DNA of 64,000 nucleotides. It comes from Lactobacillus sp. ESL0791. GTDB lineage: Bacteria > Bacillota > Bacilli > Lactobacillales > Lactobacillaceae. Shown here piece after piece: positions 35,125-44,034 of this stretch (its first letter is position 1; every line of letters starts with the position of its first letter). The notes below the pieces were generated by a model. It made no database searches and was not told the DNA's origin. It was given only the letters and a program-made list of their open reading frames with translations. The position numbers and the translations under genes were made by a program. Location of the stretch: NCBI RefSeq assembly GCF_029433255.1, contig NZ_JAQTHU010000001.1, positions 310,001 through 374,000 on the forward strand, read 5' to 3'.

Positions 35125-35332
35125 TTATGTAGCAAATAATAATTGAATTTTATGGAGGCAGTAAGGGGCTATGCAGGTATACAGAGAAGTAAAATTTGCT
35201 GTAAATTTTTTCTTGGCCCTGGCAGCTGTATCCCTTGAAAGTTTAGTATTTGCTGGCTTGCTAATTAAAATTATTTATATTGAAAGACTTGATGCGCTTC
35301 ACTTTTGTGTTTCGCCTTGAGTCTTTTTTTCT
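35125..35332 (+). promoter_or_regulatory. Structured leader of the second phnD-like gene, with terminator
   Basis: A stem 35132-35138 / 35247-35253 closes the domain. Inside, AAGGG (35163-35167) and ATACAG (35179-35184) pair with the contiguous CTGTATCCCTT (35226-35236), leaving an 11-base bulge with GCTATGCAGG. The terminator stem is 35283-35296 / 35313-35326 (one mismatch, two wobbles) and a T run. The 16-base terminator loop matches the first leader at 13 positions. The core stems differ in sequence from leader 1 but keep the order of parts. Confidence 0.6.
35171..35320 (+). CDS. Upstream frame 2 in the phnD leader
   Basis: 49 codons from ATG 35171 to TGA 35318-35320. The ATG is in the bulge motif TATGCA; the TGA is in the terminator's 3' arm. 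The product is hydrophobic in the middle and ends ERLDALHFCVSP. GGAGG lies 12 bases upstream and AAGGGG two bases upstream of the ATG, so initiation may depend on the fold. Confidence 0.3.
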   Translation: MQVYREVKFAVNFFLALAAVSLESLVFAGLLIKIIYIERLDALHFCVSP

Positions 35333-35365
35333 GATTTTATTTTTTGAAGCCATTTAGGAGGACGT

Positions 35366-36295
35366 ATGAAAAAACTTAAGAAAATATTGGCAGGGCTTGC
35401 TGTTGGCCTAGCTGCGTTTAGTTTGGCAGCTTGTTCAGCCAATAAAAATTCAAGCAAGGAAGATTACACACCCAAGTCGCTGAATGTGCAGTTTGTGCCT
35501 AGTCAGGCAGCGGATAAGCTCGAATCCCGGGCCAAGCCGCTGGAAAAGATGCTTTCGAAAAGGCTGGGGATTCCGGTTCATGTTTCAATGTCGACCGACT
35601 ATAACACGGTTGTGGAAGCTATGAAATCTAAAAAAGTTGATGTTGGCTTTTTGCCGCCTGATGGCTATATTCTGGCTCACAAGCAAAAAGCAGCTGATTT
35701 GCTGCTGCAGGCAGAACGCTACGGTGTTAAGCAGCCCGGTGGTAAACGCACGAAAAATTTGGTTAAGTTTTATCATTCAGAAATTTTAGTCAAAAAGGGT
35801 TCAAAAATTAAGAGCTGGAAAGACTTAAAAGGTAAGAGCATTTCCATTCAAAATCCGACTTCTAGTGCTGGATATGTATTTCCGATTGCCGAATTAAAAG
35901 AAAAGGGCCTGAATGTTCTTAAAAGCTGTAAGTTAGTTACGGTAACGGGGCAGGATCAGGCGGTTTTGAACGTTTTAAATGGTGACACCGATGCAGCTTT
36001 TGTCTTTGAGGATGCGCGGACAATTGTCCAAAAGGATAACCCGAAGATTATGAGCCAGGTGGTGCCGATTTACTTTACTAAACCGATTCCTAACGATGTT
36101 ATTGGCGTTACGCCAAATATTTCTAAGAAGTTCAAAGATAAATTGGCCAAAGCCTTTATTTCGATTGCCAAATCAAAAGAGGGCCACAAAGTAATCGAAA
36201 GCATTTATACCCATGAAGGCTATGATTATGTGAAGGACAGCGATTTTGATATTGTCCGTAAATACGACAAAATTATCGAATCAACAAAGAAGTAA
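35366..36295 (+). CDS. phnD: Phosphonate-type ABC transporter binding lipoprotein 2
   Basis: 309 residues, lipobox SLAAC. Mature part nearly parallel to the first copy: [58 protein letters not shown]. Differences cluster in places that could touch ligand (SDAY versus PDGY). AGGAGG ribosome site. Both the gene and its leader appear to come from a tandem duplication of about 1.2 kb. Downstream are the ATPase and two permeases. Confidence 0.9.
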   Translation: MKKLKKILAGLAVGLAAFSLAACSANKNSSKEDYTPKSLNVQFVPSQAADKLESRAKPLEKMLSKRLGIPVHVSMSTDYNTVVEAMKSKKVDVGFLPPDGYILAHKQKAADLLLQAERYGVKQPGGKRTKNLVKFYHSEILVKKGSKIKSWKDLKGKSISIQNPTSSAGYVFPIAELKEKGLNVLKSCKLVTVTGQDQAVLNVLNGDTDAAFVFEDARTIVQKDNPKIMSQVVPIYFTKPIPNDVIGVTPNISKKFKDKLAKAFISIAKSKEGHKVIESIYTHEGYDYVKDSDFDIVRKYDKIIESTKK

Positions 36296-36324
36296 GGATT
36301 TGGTTAGTAGGGGTGATGGCTGCA

Positions 36325-37086
36325 ATGGCAGAACCAATTATTGAATTAAACGGTGTAAAAAAGGTTTACGACAAGGGAGTTGTCGGCCTAAAAGATATCA
36401 ATCTGACAATTAATCAGGGCGAGTTTGTTGTGATTGTTGGCTTATCCGGCGCGGGCAAATCAACTCTGCTGCGGTCAATCAACCGCTTGATTGATATCAC
36501 TGCGGGTGATATTTTAATTGCCGGCGAATCGATTACCAAAGCTAAAGGTAAAAAGCTGCGGCTGCTTAGACGAAATATCGGCATGATTTTTCAGAGCTTT
36601 AACTTGGTTAAACGTTCAAGCGTTTTGCGCAATGTTCTTACGGGCCGGGTTGCCTATTATCCTACTTGGAAAAGCACGCTGAATTTGTTTAGCAGTGAGG
36701 ACAAAAACCGTGCTTATGAGGCTTTGAAGCAGGTTGGGCTGGAAGATAAAGTTTATACCCGGGCTGATCAATTATCCGGCGGGCAGCAGCAACGGGTCGC
36801 TATTGCCCGTGTTTTGACGCAAAATCCACAGATTATTTTAGCGGATGAGCCGACAGCCTCCCTTGATCCGCAAACTTCTCACCGAATCATGGAAGATTTA
36901 AAGATGCTGAATGAGGATCACGGCATGACGGTGGTCATTAACCTTCATAGTGTTGCCCTTGCCCGTGAATTTGGCAAGCGGGTCATTGGGATTCGCGGCG
37001 GTGAAGTCATTTATGACGGTGCAATGGCTGATACACCTGAAGCTATTTTCACTAAAATTTATAATGGCGGTGACGAAAATGACTGA
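36325..37086 (+). CDS. phnC: Phosphonate-type ABC transporter ATPase
   Basis: 253 residues. Walker [10 protein letters not shown] (near 38), Q-loop FQSFNLV, signature LSGGQQQR, Walker B IILADEP and the H-loop INLHS. Start taken at ATG 36325 (MAEPIIEL), nine bases past GGGGTG; GTG 36313 and ATG 36316 overlap that site. Overlaps phnE1 by eight bases, so translation is coupled. Confidence 0.94.
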   Translation: MAEPIIELNGVKKVYDKGVVGLKDINLTINQGEFVVIVGLSGAGKSTLLRSINRLIDITAGDILIAGESITKAKGKKLRLLRRNIGMIFQSFNLVKRSSVLRNVLTGRVAYYPTWKSTLNLFSSEDKNRAYEALKQVGLEDKVYTRADQLSGGQQQRVAIARVLTQNPQIILADEPTASLDPQTSHRIMEDLKMLNEDHGMTVVINLHSVALAREFGKRVIGIRGGEVIYDGAMADTPEAIFTKIYNGGDEND

Positions 37087-37879
37087 TAGTGAGCAAAATT
37101 TAGCAGTTCTGCCCAAGAAAAAGCTGCACGTCATGAACCTAATCTGGCTGCTGGTGTTTATCGTTGGACTAGTTATTTCTACCAATGAAACGCATACAAA
37201 TCTTAGCGCATTGTTTGCAAACTTTGATCAGTTCGGTGATATTTTTGTGCAAATGCTGCATCCCGATTGGTCCTATCTTGGCAGCGTCATTCCATTGCTG
37301 CTGGAAACAATTAAAATGGCGGTGCTGGGAACAATTATTGGTTCGGTGTTGGCTTTTGTTTATTCGTTGTTGATTGCCAGGAATATTGTTAAAAATAAGA
37401 TTGTAACCAGTGTTTTGCGCTTTATCATGAATATTATCAGGACAATTCCCGACCTCCTTCTTGGGGCCATTTTCGTTGCGATTGTGGGGATTGGTCCCGT
37501 TGCCGGAATCTTGGCTCTTTCAATTTTTACATTTGGCGTGGTCGTCAAGCTTTTCTATGAGGCAATTGAAACGATTGATCCGGGTCCGATTGAAGCCTTG
37601 ACAGCCGTTGGTGCCAATAAGCTGCAGATCATCATGTTCGCGGTGCTGCCGCAGGTCATGACCTATTTTATTTCTTACTGTTTGTATGCGTTTGAGATCA
37701 ATGTGCGGGCTTCGACTGTTCTTGGTTATATTGGTGCCGGCGGCATTGGTCTGTATCTGCAGCAGACATTGCAGGTCTTTGACTATGGGAAAACCGGAAC
37801 AATTATTATCGTAATTATTTTAGTCGTGGTGCTGATTGACTACGTTTCGTCTAAATCACGGGAGGCGTTGATGGACTAA
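37079..37879 (+). CDS. phnE: Phosphonate-type ABC transporter permease 1
   Basis: 266 residues, about six membrane segments. The EAA-type loop is seen as [31 protein letters not shown] split over the chain near 165-200. GGTGA lies before ATG 37079; the frame is open upstream inside phnC but has no ribosome site. Stop TAA shares one base with the next ATG. Confidence 0.92.
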   Translation: MTDSEQNLAVLPKKKLHVMNLIWLLVFIVGLVISTNETHTNLSALFANFDQFGDIFVQMLHPDWSYLGSVIPLLLETIKMAVLGTIIGSVLAFVYSLLIARNIVKNKIVTSVLRFIMNIIRTIPDLLLGAIFVAIVGIGPVAGILALSIFTFGVVVKLFYEAIETIDPGPIEALTAVGANKLQIIMFAVLPQVMTYFISYCLYAFEINVRASTVLGYIGAGGIGLYLQQTLQVFDYGKTGTIIIVIILVVVLIDYVSSKSREALMD

Positions 37880-38691
37880 TGAATACTAGTATAAAAAAAT
37901 TACCAGCTAAACCCGTTGATTATAAAAAGCGCATTAAATATTCCGTTCTGACAATTTTGACGATTGCACTTATTATTTGGTCTTGCACTGGCATTGATTT
38001 TGGCGGAATTAAAGCAACTGCCGGACAAATCGCCGGGGCCATCTTTGCGGGGATTTTTCATCCTGATTGGTCTTATGTTTATAATGGCAGCGGTGAAGAC
38101 CTAGTTTCAGAACTTTGGCAGACAATTTGTATCGCCTTTCTGGGTACTTTTATTTCTGCAATTATCTCGCTGCCCTTTGCCTTTTGGGCCGCCCATACCA
38201 AACATAAGCATTGGTATGTTTCTCGCAGCGGGAAAATTGTACTGGCGGTTATTCGGTCATTTCCGGAAATCGTGTTGGCGCTAATGTTTATTAAGGCCGT
38301 TGGGCCGGGATCTGCTGCCGGAGTTTTGGCTTTAGGTTTTCACTCAGTGGGGATGCTGGCAAAGCTCTTTTCTGAAGAAATTGAAAACCTTGACGACGGG
38401 CCAAATGAGGCGGTGGCTGCCGCCGGTGGTTCTAAATTTAACATTACCATGTTTGCGACCTTGCCGGATTTGCTGCCGGCGCTGATCTCGAATACTTTGT
38501 ACCGGTTCGATGTTTCGATCCGTTCAGCTTCGGTGTTGGGCTTAGTTGGTGCCGGCGGTATTGGCTATCCCCTGATCATTGCCTTGCAGTACCGGCAATG
38601 GAACCGCGTTGGCATTATTCTTTTGGGAATCATCGTTATGGTAGTTGTAATTGATTGGATTTCTGGTGCGATTCGGAAAAAGTTGATTTAG
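37879..38691 (+). CDS. phnE: Phosphonate-type ABC transporter permease 2
   Basis: 270 residues, six membrane segments. EAA-type loop near 165-195 (NEAVAAAGGSKFNITMFATLP), then GLVGAGGIGYPL, also found in permease 1 as [12 protein letters not shown]. Last gene of the transporter operon. Shortly after its stop lies an IS30 element, so the original operon end may be on the far side of that element. Confidence 0.92.
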   Translation: MNTSIKKLPAKPVDYKKRIKYSVLTILTIALIIWSCTGIDFGGIKATAGQIAGAIFAGIFHPDWSYVYNGSGEDLVSELWQTICIAFLGTFISAIISLPFAFWAAHTKHKHWYVSRSGKIVLAVIRSFPEIVLALMFIKAVGPGSAAGVLALGFHSVGMLAKLFSEEIENLDDGPNEAVAAAGGSKFNITMFATLPDLLPALISNTLYRFDVSIRSASVLGLVGAGGIGYPLIIALQYRQWNRVGIILLGIIVMVVVIDWISGAIRKKLI

Positions 38692-38724
38692 TAAAAAAAC
38701 TAGTTTGGGGGATTGTATAATCAA

Positions 38725-39890
38725 ATTGAACACTGAGCGTAAATCTTGGTGTTTCAACTAAAAAGCCCATTGGCTCCTTCTGTTAGAATGTAATTATCAC
38801 CAAACACTCAGAAAGGATTCCAATGGACCAATTACATTCTAACATGAATATTCGCCAAAAAGGCAAACATCTCACTTTTGAGGATCGTGTGACAATCCAA
38901 GTTTTACGCAAACAAGGTAAGTCTTTACGTTTTATTGCCCGTGAACTGAATTGTTCACCCAGTACTGTTATGTATGAGCTCAGAAAGGGGCAAATCAGCC
39001 TTTATCATGGCAAAAAGCACCGCTATGATGCAAAAACTGCTCAGATAAAATATGAAGATAATCGTGCTAATTGCGGTCGTAAACTTGATTTTTTAGTTAA
39101 ACATAGGTTCATTGATTACGTAGAGCAAAATTTCTTTGGTTCTCACAAGTGGTCACTTGATGCTATCTGGGGCGAGGCAACAGCTACTGGTAAATTTACC
39201 AGCAAGCAGGCTGTTTGCTCTAAAACTTTGTATAACTACGTTGAACGTGGCTTGCTTAAAATTAAGCCAACTGACTTACCTGAAAAATTGAGCCGTAATA
39301 CTAAGATTAAACGTGTTCGTAAAAACAAAAAGAAGTTAGGCCGTAGTATTGAAGAGCGCGATCCAGCAATTGCTAAACGGTTGGAATTTGGTCACTGGGA
39401 ATGTGATCTAGTTCTTGGTAATAAGACCAAGGACGATGAAGTTCTACTTACCTTCTACGAACGAATGACACGCATGTTCTTTATCATCAAGATTAAAGAC
39501 AAAACTGCTGCTAGTGTCATGGCAGCTTTAGAAAACTTACGTCAGGAATACGGTGAACATTGGAATGAAATCTTTAAGACGATTACTACTGATAACGGGT
39601 CTGAGTTTGCAGATTTATCCCAGTTGGAACAAATTTCTGAAACGCTAGTTTACTTTGCTCATCCCTATACCGCTTGTGATAAAGGTGGAGTTGAATGCCA
39701 TAATCGTTTAATCAGGCGCTTCATTCCCAAAGGACAGGCAATTAAGAAATGGGCTCTCACCCAAATCTCAGAAATCCAAGAATGGTGCAATGGACTTCCA
39801 AGAAAAATTCTCGCTTACCATACTCCAGAAGAGCTATTTGACCGGGAGCTTGATCGGATTTACCAAGTTTCTGCTTAAAAAGTGTTCAAT
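38725..39890 (+). mobile_element. IS30-family insertion sequence
   Basis: About 1166 bp. Ends: ATTGAACACT at 38725-38734 and its complement AGTGTTCAAT at 39881-39890 (identity extends two bases further out). Further inward the match is partial, as usual in IS30. One intact transposase gene fills it. No clear target duplication could be fixed. A 13-base direct repeat AAAAAACTAGTTT lies 19-31 bases outside on each side (38694-38706, 39909-39921). Confidence 0.85.
38823..39878 (+). CDS. IS30-family transposase
   Basis: 351 residues, intact. N-terminal helix-turn-helix (TIQVLRKQGKSLRFIAREL and NCSPSTVMYELRKG, about 27-60). DDE residues: Asp in HWECDLVLGNK, Asp in TTDNGSEF and Glu in KGGVECHNRLIRRF. 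The element may therefore still move. Its ATG lies about 90 bases inside the left end. Confidence 0.95.
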   Translation: MDQLHSNMNIRQKGKHLTFEDRVTIQVLRKQGKSLRFIARELNCSPSTVMYELRKGQISLYHGKKHRYDAKTAQIKYEDNRANCGRKLDFLVKHRFIDYVEQNFFGSHKWSLDAIWGEATATGKFTSKQAVCSKTLYNYVERGLLKIKPTDLPEKLSRNTKIKRVRKNKKKLGRSIEERDPAIAKRLEFGHWECDLVLGNKTKDDEVLLTFYERMTRMFFIIKIKDKTAASVMAALENLRQEYGEHWNEIFKTITTDNGSEFADLSQLEQISETLVYFAHPYTACDKGGVECHNRLIRRFIPKGQAIKKWALTQISEIQEWCNGLPRKILAYHTPEELFDRELDRIYQVSA

Positions 39891-40028
39891 TTAATATTGC
39901 AATTCTCGAAAAAACTAGTTTATAGTTTTTATCAAAGTTAAGAAATATTAAATTAAGGCAATTTTTGCTGTTTAGAAGCGATAAATTGCCTTTTTTGATA
40001 TAATATAAGATAAATTGAGGAGGGCTAC

Positions 40029-40514
40029 ATGGAAAAGTTAGATACAATGATGTTGGCTGATGATTTGGCCTTGTCGCAGGATAAAATTTTAGGTAAAAAA
40101 CAGAGCTTTGATGCTGAGGCTGTTTATAAAGCAATCGATGACCTAGGTGTTTTAAATAAACCGATTAAGACTTATTTTGGAATGACTGAAGAACAGTATT
40201 ATGAAACCGAAAGTGACCACAAACTTACTCTGATTAAACTTTCAGATAAGTTGATTGATTTGCATGATCGCATTTTGACTAACCACGTTGACGGTTATGT
40301 CGATCAGGATAAAATCAACTTAACTTACAATCATGAAAACCCTTATGAAGATGGTTTTTATAATGCGGAAGTCGATTATCACGTTGTTACTTACAGCTTG
40401 AAGGTAATTGGTGCGGTAGAGGCAATTGCTGCACGCGATCTGCAGACTGTATTGTCAAAAGATGCAGTCCTGTCACTGGGGCTTGCAGCTTATGCTTTGG
40501 CACACAACGCATAG
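40029..40514 (+). CDS. Soluble protein of unknown function
   Basis: 161 residues, acidic, no signal peptide or membrane segment. Mostly predicted helical (for example LTLIKLSDKLIDLHDRILTN), ending ALAHNA. I recognise no family. GAGGAGGG ribosome site and TATAAT at 39999-40004 support it as a real gene. A terminator follows, so it is probably a single-gene transcript. Confidence 0.75.
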   Translation: MEKLDTMMLADDLALSQDKILGKKQSFDAEAVYKAIDDLGVLNKPIKTYFGMTEEQYYETESDHKLTLIKLSDKLIDLHDRILTNHVDGYVDQDKINLTYNHENPYEDGFYNAEVDYHVVTYSLKVIGAVEAIAARDLQTVLSKDAVLSLGLAAYALAHNA

Positions 40515-40521
40515 CTTTTTT

Positions 40522-40546
40522 AGTCGACATTAAAGTCGGCTTTTTC
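40522..40546 (+). terminator. Terminator
   Basis: Stem AGTCGAC / GTCGGCT (one wobble) with T run. Confidence 0.75.
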
Positions 40547-40567
40547 TTTGTCTTTTAGGGTGACATT

Positions 40568-41965
40568 ATGAGAATTTTTAAATATACGATGGGATTAGTT
40601 GATAAAGTTCTAGGTGCAAAAAATCGGATGAAACGGCAGCCGAAGAGCGCGGAGCTTGACCCGATGCAAAAATATATGACGGTTGGCGAATATCAAGTTG
40701 GCAAAGATGCAGGCACACCAGATGGGCAATCTTATGATTTAACTGTTTATAAAGATGAAAAAGGCGTTCTGCATCAAGCTCTTAGCCTTGCCAGCTCGCA
40801 AAATTTAGCACCAGAATATGTACGTAAGTTTAATGAGGAACTTGGTCGCTACCGCTCTTTTCAAAACCGGATTACTGGTCGGCGTTATCAAGTAGAACAG
40901 TATTTGGATGAGTTTGTTAATTATGTTAACAAACACACGCGTAGCGGCAATAATTCCGTTAATGTCAGTGTAATCAGTGATACACATTTTAAGGATAGAG
41001 ACAGCACAGATTTTTATGGCTGGAACGGCTTGACGCACGTTAACGAATTTTCCTATCTTGATGGTACCGGCGTTCTTGACTTAAAAGTACACTTAGGTGA
41101 CTGGATTGACGGTTCAGATACCGGCTTTTTGGGTGAGAGCGAATTAACTAAGCTGCGTGATGCCTTCAAGTCGACCAAGATTCCTTATATCATGGTTAAA
41201 GGTAACCACGATGAGAATGATAAGTTTGATGAGCACCATGACCTCCATGCTTCTTTTCCTGAAGGCGAATTTGAGAATATCATGTGGCCCGATATGTACC
41301 AGCAGCGGGCTTTGCATTATGTGACTAAACAACACGGTGTTTGTTATTTTGATGCTGATGATGTCCGGTTTATTTCGGTGAATACCTCGGATCTGCCCTA
41401 TGTTTTGGATGCTCATGGGCAGAAAAAGTATGACACCAAGCTGACATTAGCTGTGCGTGAAGACCAAATTGAAGAAATTATTGAAATTTTGGAGCAGTCA
41501 TCAAATAAGCAGATAATTTTGATGAGCCACGCAAATCCAATCAACCGCAAGGGCTCGAATGCGCTGAAGTATAACGGCCGTTCGCTGCATGAATTACTGG
41601 TTGCCTTTAATCAGGGCGAAAAGGGCCGGATGCATTCTAATTCCGATGTTCCACCGGAATTTCGTTTAGCCAATGACTTTGATTTTACAAAGGTAAAGAA
41701 TGCTCACGTTATTGCCTATTTCTGCGGGCACCGTCACCGTGAAGACCAGTACCGGATCAATGGTATTCAGTACATTCTGTTTAATTGCTCTGCTTTGATG
41801 GGTCCTAACCATGTGTTAACGACTAAATACAATAAAAATTGGAACCGGCAGATTGATCATGCTAACGAGTTTGCAGGGTATATTGTCAATATTGATTTGA
41901 AGCGGCACTGCATTCAAAGCTTTGGCTATGGCGCTGCTTCCAAAAGAAGATTTTTATACATTTAG
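40568..41965 (+). CDS. Calcineurin-like metallophosphoesterase
   Basis: A 465-residue cytosolic two-metal phosphoesterase. Metal ligands appear in order: SDTHF (about 137), GDWIDGSD, KGNHDEND, MSHANP and CGHRHRED. The first 110 residues are a separate N-terminal region without known motif (GRYRSFQNRITGRRYQVEQY). The substrate is unknown. AGGGTGA before ATG. Confidence 0.88.
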   Translation: MRIFKYTMGLVDKVLGAKNRMKRQPKSAELDPMQKYMTVGEYQVGKDAGTPDGQSYDLTVYKDEKGVLHQALSLASSQNLAPEYVRKFNEELGRYRSFQNRITGRRYQVEQYLDEFVNYVNKHTRSGNNSVNVSVISDTHFKDRDSTDFYGWNGLTHVNEFSYLDGTGVLDLKVHLGDWIDGSDTGFLGESELTKLRDAFKSTKIPYIMVKGNHDENDKFDEHHDLHASFPEGEFENIMWPDMYQQRALHYVTKQHGVCYFDADDVRFISVNTSDLPYVLDAHGQKKYDTKLTLAVREDQIEEIIEILEQSSNKQIILMSHANPINRKGSNALKYNGRSLHELLVAFNQGEKGRMHSNSDVPPEFRLANDFDFTKVKNAHVIAYFCGHRHREDQYRINGIQYILFNCSALMGPNHVLTTKYNKNWNRQIDHANEFAGYIVNIDLKRHCIQSFGYGAASKRRFLYI

Positions 41966-41987
41966 TTAAGGCTTGCGGGCCTGCTAT

Positions 41988-42016
41988 TTGGTAAATAGGT
42001 GGCTTTATCCTATAAT
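41988..42016 (+). promoter_or_regulatory. Promoter of the asnH-aslA pair
   Basis: TTGGTA (41988-41993), 17 bases, TATAAT (42011-42016). Confidence 0.7.
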
Positions 42017-42066
42017 AGAATAGTTAAATATTTAATTAGCAAAAACAATTAAGGGAAGTTCGAAAT

Positions 42067-44016
42067 ATGTGCGGAATCGTCGCTTTTTACAATCCAGAAA
42101 TAAATGATAAACAGGCAGCTATCGGCAAAATGATGGCGGCGATCAAGCATCGTGGCCCCGATTCCGATGGCTTTTATACCAATGATAAAGTTGCGCTTGG
42201 TTTCAGGCGGCTGTCGATCATTGATTTGCGCGGCGGCAGCCAGCCAATTTATAATGAAGATAATTCCCGGGCAATTATTTTTAACGGCGAGATTTATAAC
42301 TTTAAGCCGCTGCGCAAAGAACTGCTCGCGGCAGGACATACTTTTACTACTAAAACCGATACGGAGGTTTTGCTTCACGGCTTTGAGGAGTGGGGCATGG
42401 ACGGCTTGCTGAAGCGGGTTCGCGGCATGTTTGCCTTTGTTATCTGGGATGATAATACGCAGACAATGTACGGTGCTCGTGATTTCTTTGGTATCAAGCC
42501 GCTGTATTACAGCAACGAAAATGGTCATCTGATGGTTGCGTCAGAATTAAAGAGCCTGTTTGCCTTTCCTGGTTTTAAACGGCGCCTGAACGTTGAGGCG
42601 GTTAAGCCTTATTTAATGAACCAGTATAACGACTTGGATGAGACCTTCTTTGAAGGCGTTTATCGTTTTCCAGCTGGTCATTGGTTTGAGTATCACGACG
42701 GTCAAATGAAGACCCACCAATACTGGGATGCCGAGTACAAGGAAAATAATCTGAGTTTTGAAGAGACGATTGACAAGATTAATGAAGATCTGCAGGAAAC
42801 GGTCAAGCTTTACCATAATGCCGATGTTCCCGTGGGTGCATTCCTGTCTGAAGGGGTTGATTCAAGTTACGTCACCAGTATCTTGGACCCCGATGATGTG
42901 TTTTCGATTTCCTTTGATGATGCCACCTATGATGAAGCTTCAAAGGCGAAAGCCTTGGCCGATATTAAAGGCTGGAAGTTTTTCTCGGATAAGGTGAAAG
43001 CCGATGAGGCGATGCGTGATTTTCCGGAAATGCAGTATCACATGGAAGAGCCTGACGCTAATCCGTCGATTATCCCGCTCTGGTATCTCTGTAAAATGGC
43101 GCGTAAGCACGTAACGGTGGCCTTGTCTGGTGAGGGTGCCGACGAATTATTTGCGGGTTATGTCAATTACGGAATGCACACGCATAACAGCGTCATCAAG
43201 GTCTTCACTTCGGGCTTAAAAAAATTATCTAAGAAAACACAGGTTAAATTAGCACATACAGTTAAAAAAATGCCTAATTTCCCTGGTAAAGTGCACCTTT
43301 ATACCAATTTGGCAGAGCCCAATGAATTTTATGTTGGCCAGTCGATTATTTACGACATGGATTATCCGACAATTTTCACTAGCGAGGATGCTAATAATAT
43401 TTTGCAGCCGACATACCGCAATAAGTTGACGGTTAATGGCATTTACCAAAAGGACTTTCAAAAAGTTAAGGGGATTGATAACGTTAAGCAAATGCAGTAT
43501 ATTGATCTGCATCACTTTATGTTAAACGACATTGAGCAAAAAGCCGACAAGATTTCGATGGCGCATTCACTTGAATTACGGGTACCGTACCTGGACCGGA
43601 AGATTGCCGAATTGGCCAATTCAATCCCGACCAAGTATCTGATGAATAAACATGATACCAAGTACGCTTTGCGCAAGGCTTCAGAAAAGGTCCTGCCGGA
43701 AGAATGGGCTAAGCGGCCGAAGTTAGGTTTTCCGACTCCGATTAAGCAGTGGCTGCAAGAACCTCGTTTTGATAAACAGGTGCGGGAATTATTTGAAGAA
43801 GATTTTGTCAACGATATTTTTGAACAAAAAAAGATTTTAGCTTTGCTGGATGAGAATTATCATGGCGATGGTTCGCACCGGCGGCAGATTTGGACAATTT
43901 ATACTTTCTTAGTTTGGTATAAATTATTCTTTGTTGATTATGATGGTGCGGTTGCAAAATATCAGCACGTTCAACCAGAAGTAGCTAATTTACTTAAACA
44001 AGGGAAATTAGTCTAG
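42067..44016 (+). CDS. asnH: Asparagine-synthase-type amidotransferase, likely AsnH (peptidoglycan D-Asp amidation)
   Basis: 649 residues. N-terminal class II glutamine amidotransferase with Cys2 (MCGIVAF), RRLSIID, FNGEIYN; C-terminal synthetase domain with pyrophosphate loop SEGVDSS (261-267; SGG is the usual form) and LSGEGADELFAGY. By itself it would be called AsnB. But the next gene, 18 bases on, is a D-aspartate ligase, and in Lactococcus the asparagine synthase homologue AsnH amidates the D-Asp of the cross-bridge. A dedicated Asn synthetase (asnA) with Asn control exists at 5.5 kb. So a role in cell-wall D-Asn formation is favoured. Confidence 0.85.
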   Translation: MCGIVAFYNPEINDKQAAIGKMMAAIKHRGPDSDGFYTNDKVALGFRRLSIIDLRGGSQPIYNEDNSRAIIFNGEIYNFKPLRKELLAAGHTFTTKTDTEVLLHGFEEWGMDGLLKRVRGMFAFVIWDDNTQTMYGARDFFGIKPLYYSNENGHLMVASELKSLFAFPGFKRRLNVEAVKPYLMNQYNDLDETFFEGVYRFPAGHWFEYHDGQMKTHQYWDAEYKENNLSFEETIDKINEDLQETVKLYHNADVPVGAFLSEGVDSSYVTSILDPDDVFSISFDDATYDEASKAKALADIKGWKFFSDKVKADEAMRDFPEMQYHMEEPDANPSIIPLWYLCKMARKHVTVALSGEGADELFAGYVNYGMHTHNSVIKVFTSGLKKLSKKTQVKLAHTVKKMPNFPGKVHLYTNLAEPNEFYVGQSIIYDMDYPTIFTSEDANNILQPTYRNKLTVNGIYQKDFQKVKGIDNVKQMQYIDLHHFMLNDIEQKADKISMAHSLELRVPYLDRKIAELANSIPTKYLMNKHDTKYALRKASEKVLPEEWAKRPKLGFPTPIKQWLQEPRFDKQVRELFEEDFVNDIFEQKKILALLDENYHGDGSHRRQIWTIYTFLVWYKLFFVDYDGAVAKYQHVQPEVANLLKQGKLV

Positions 44017-44034
44017 TTAGGAGCTTAATTTAAG

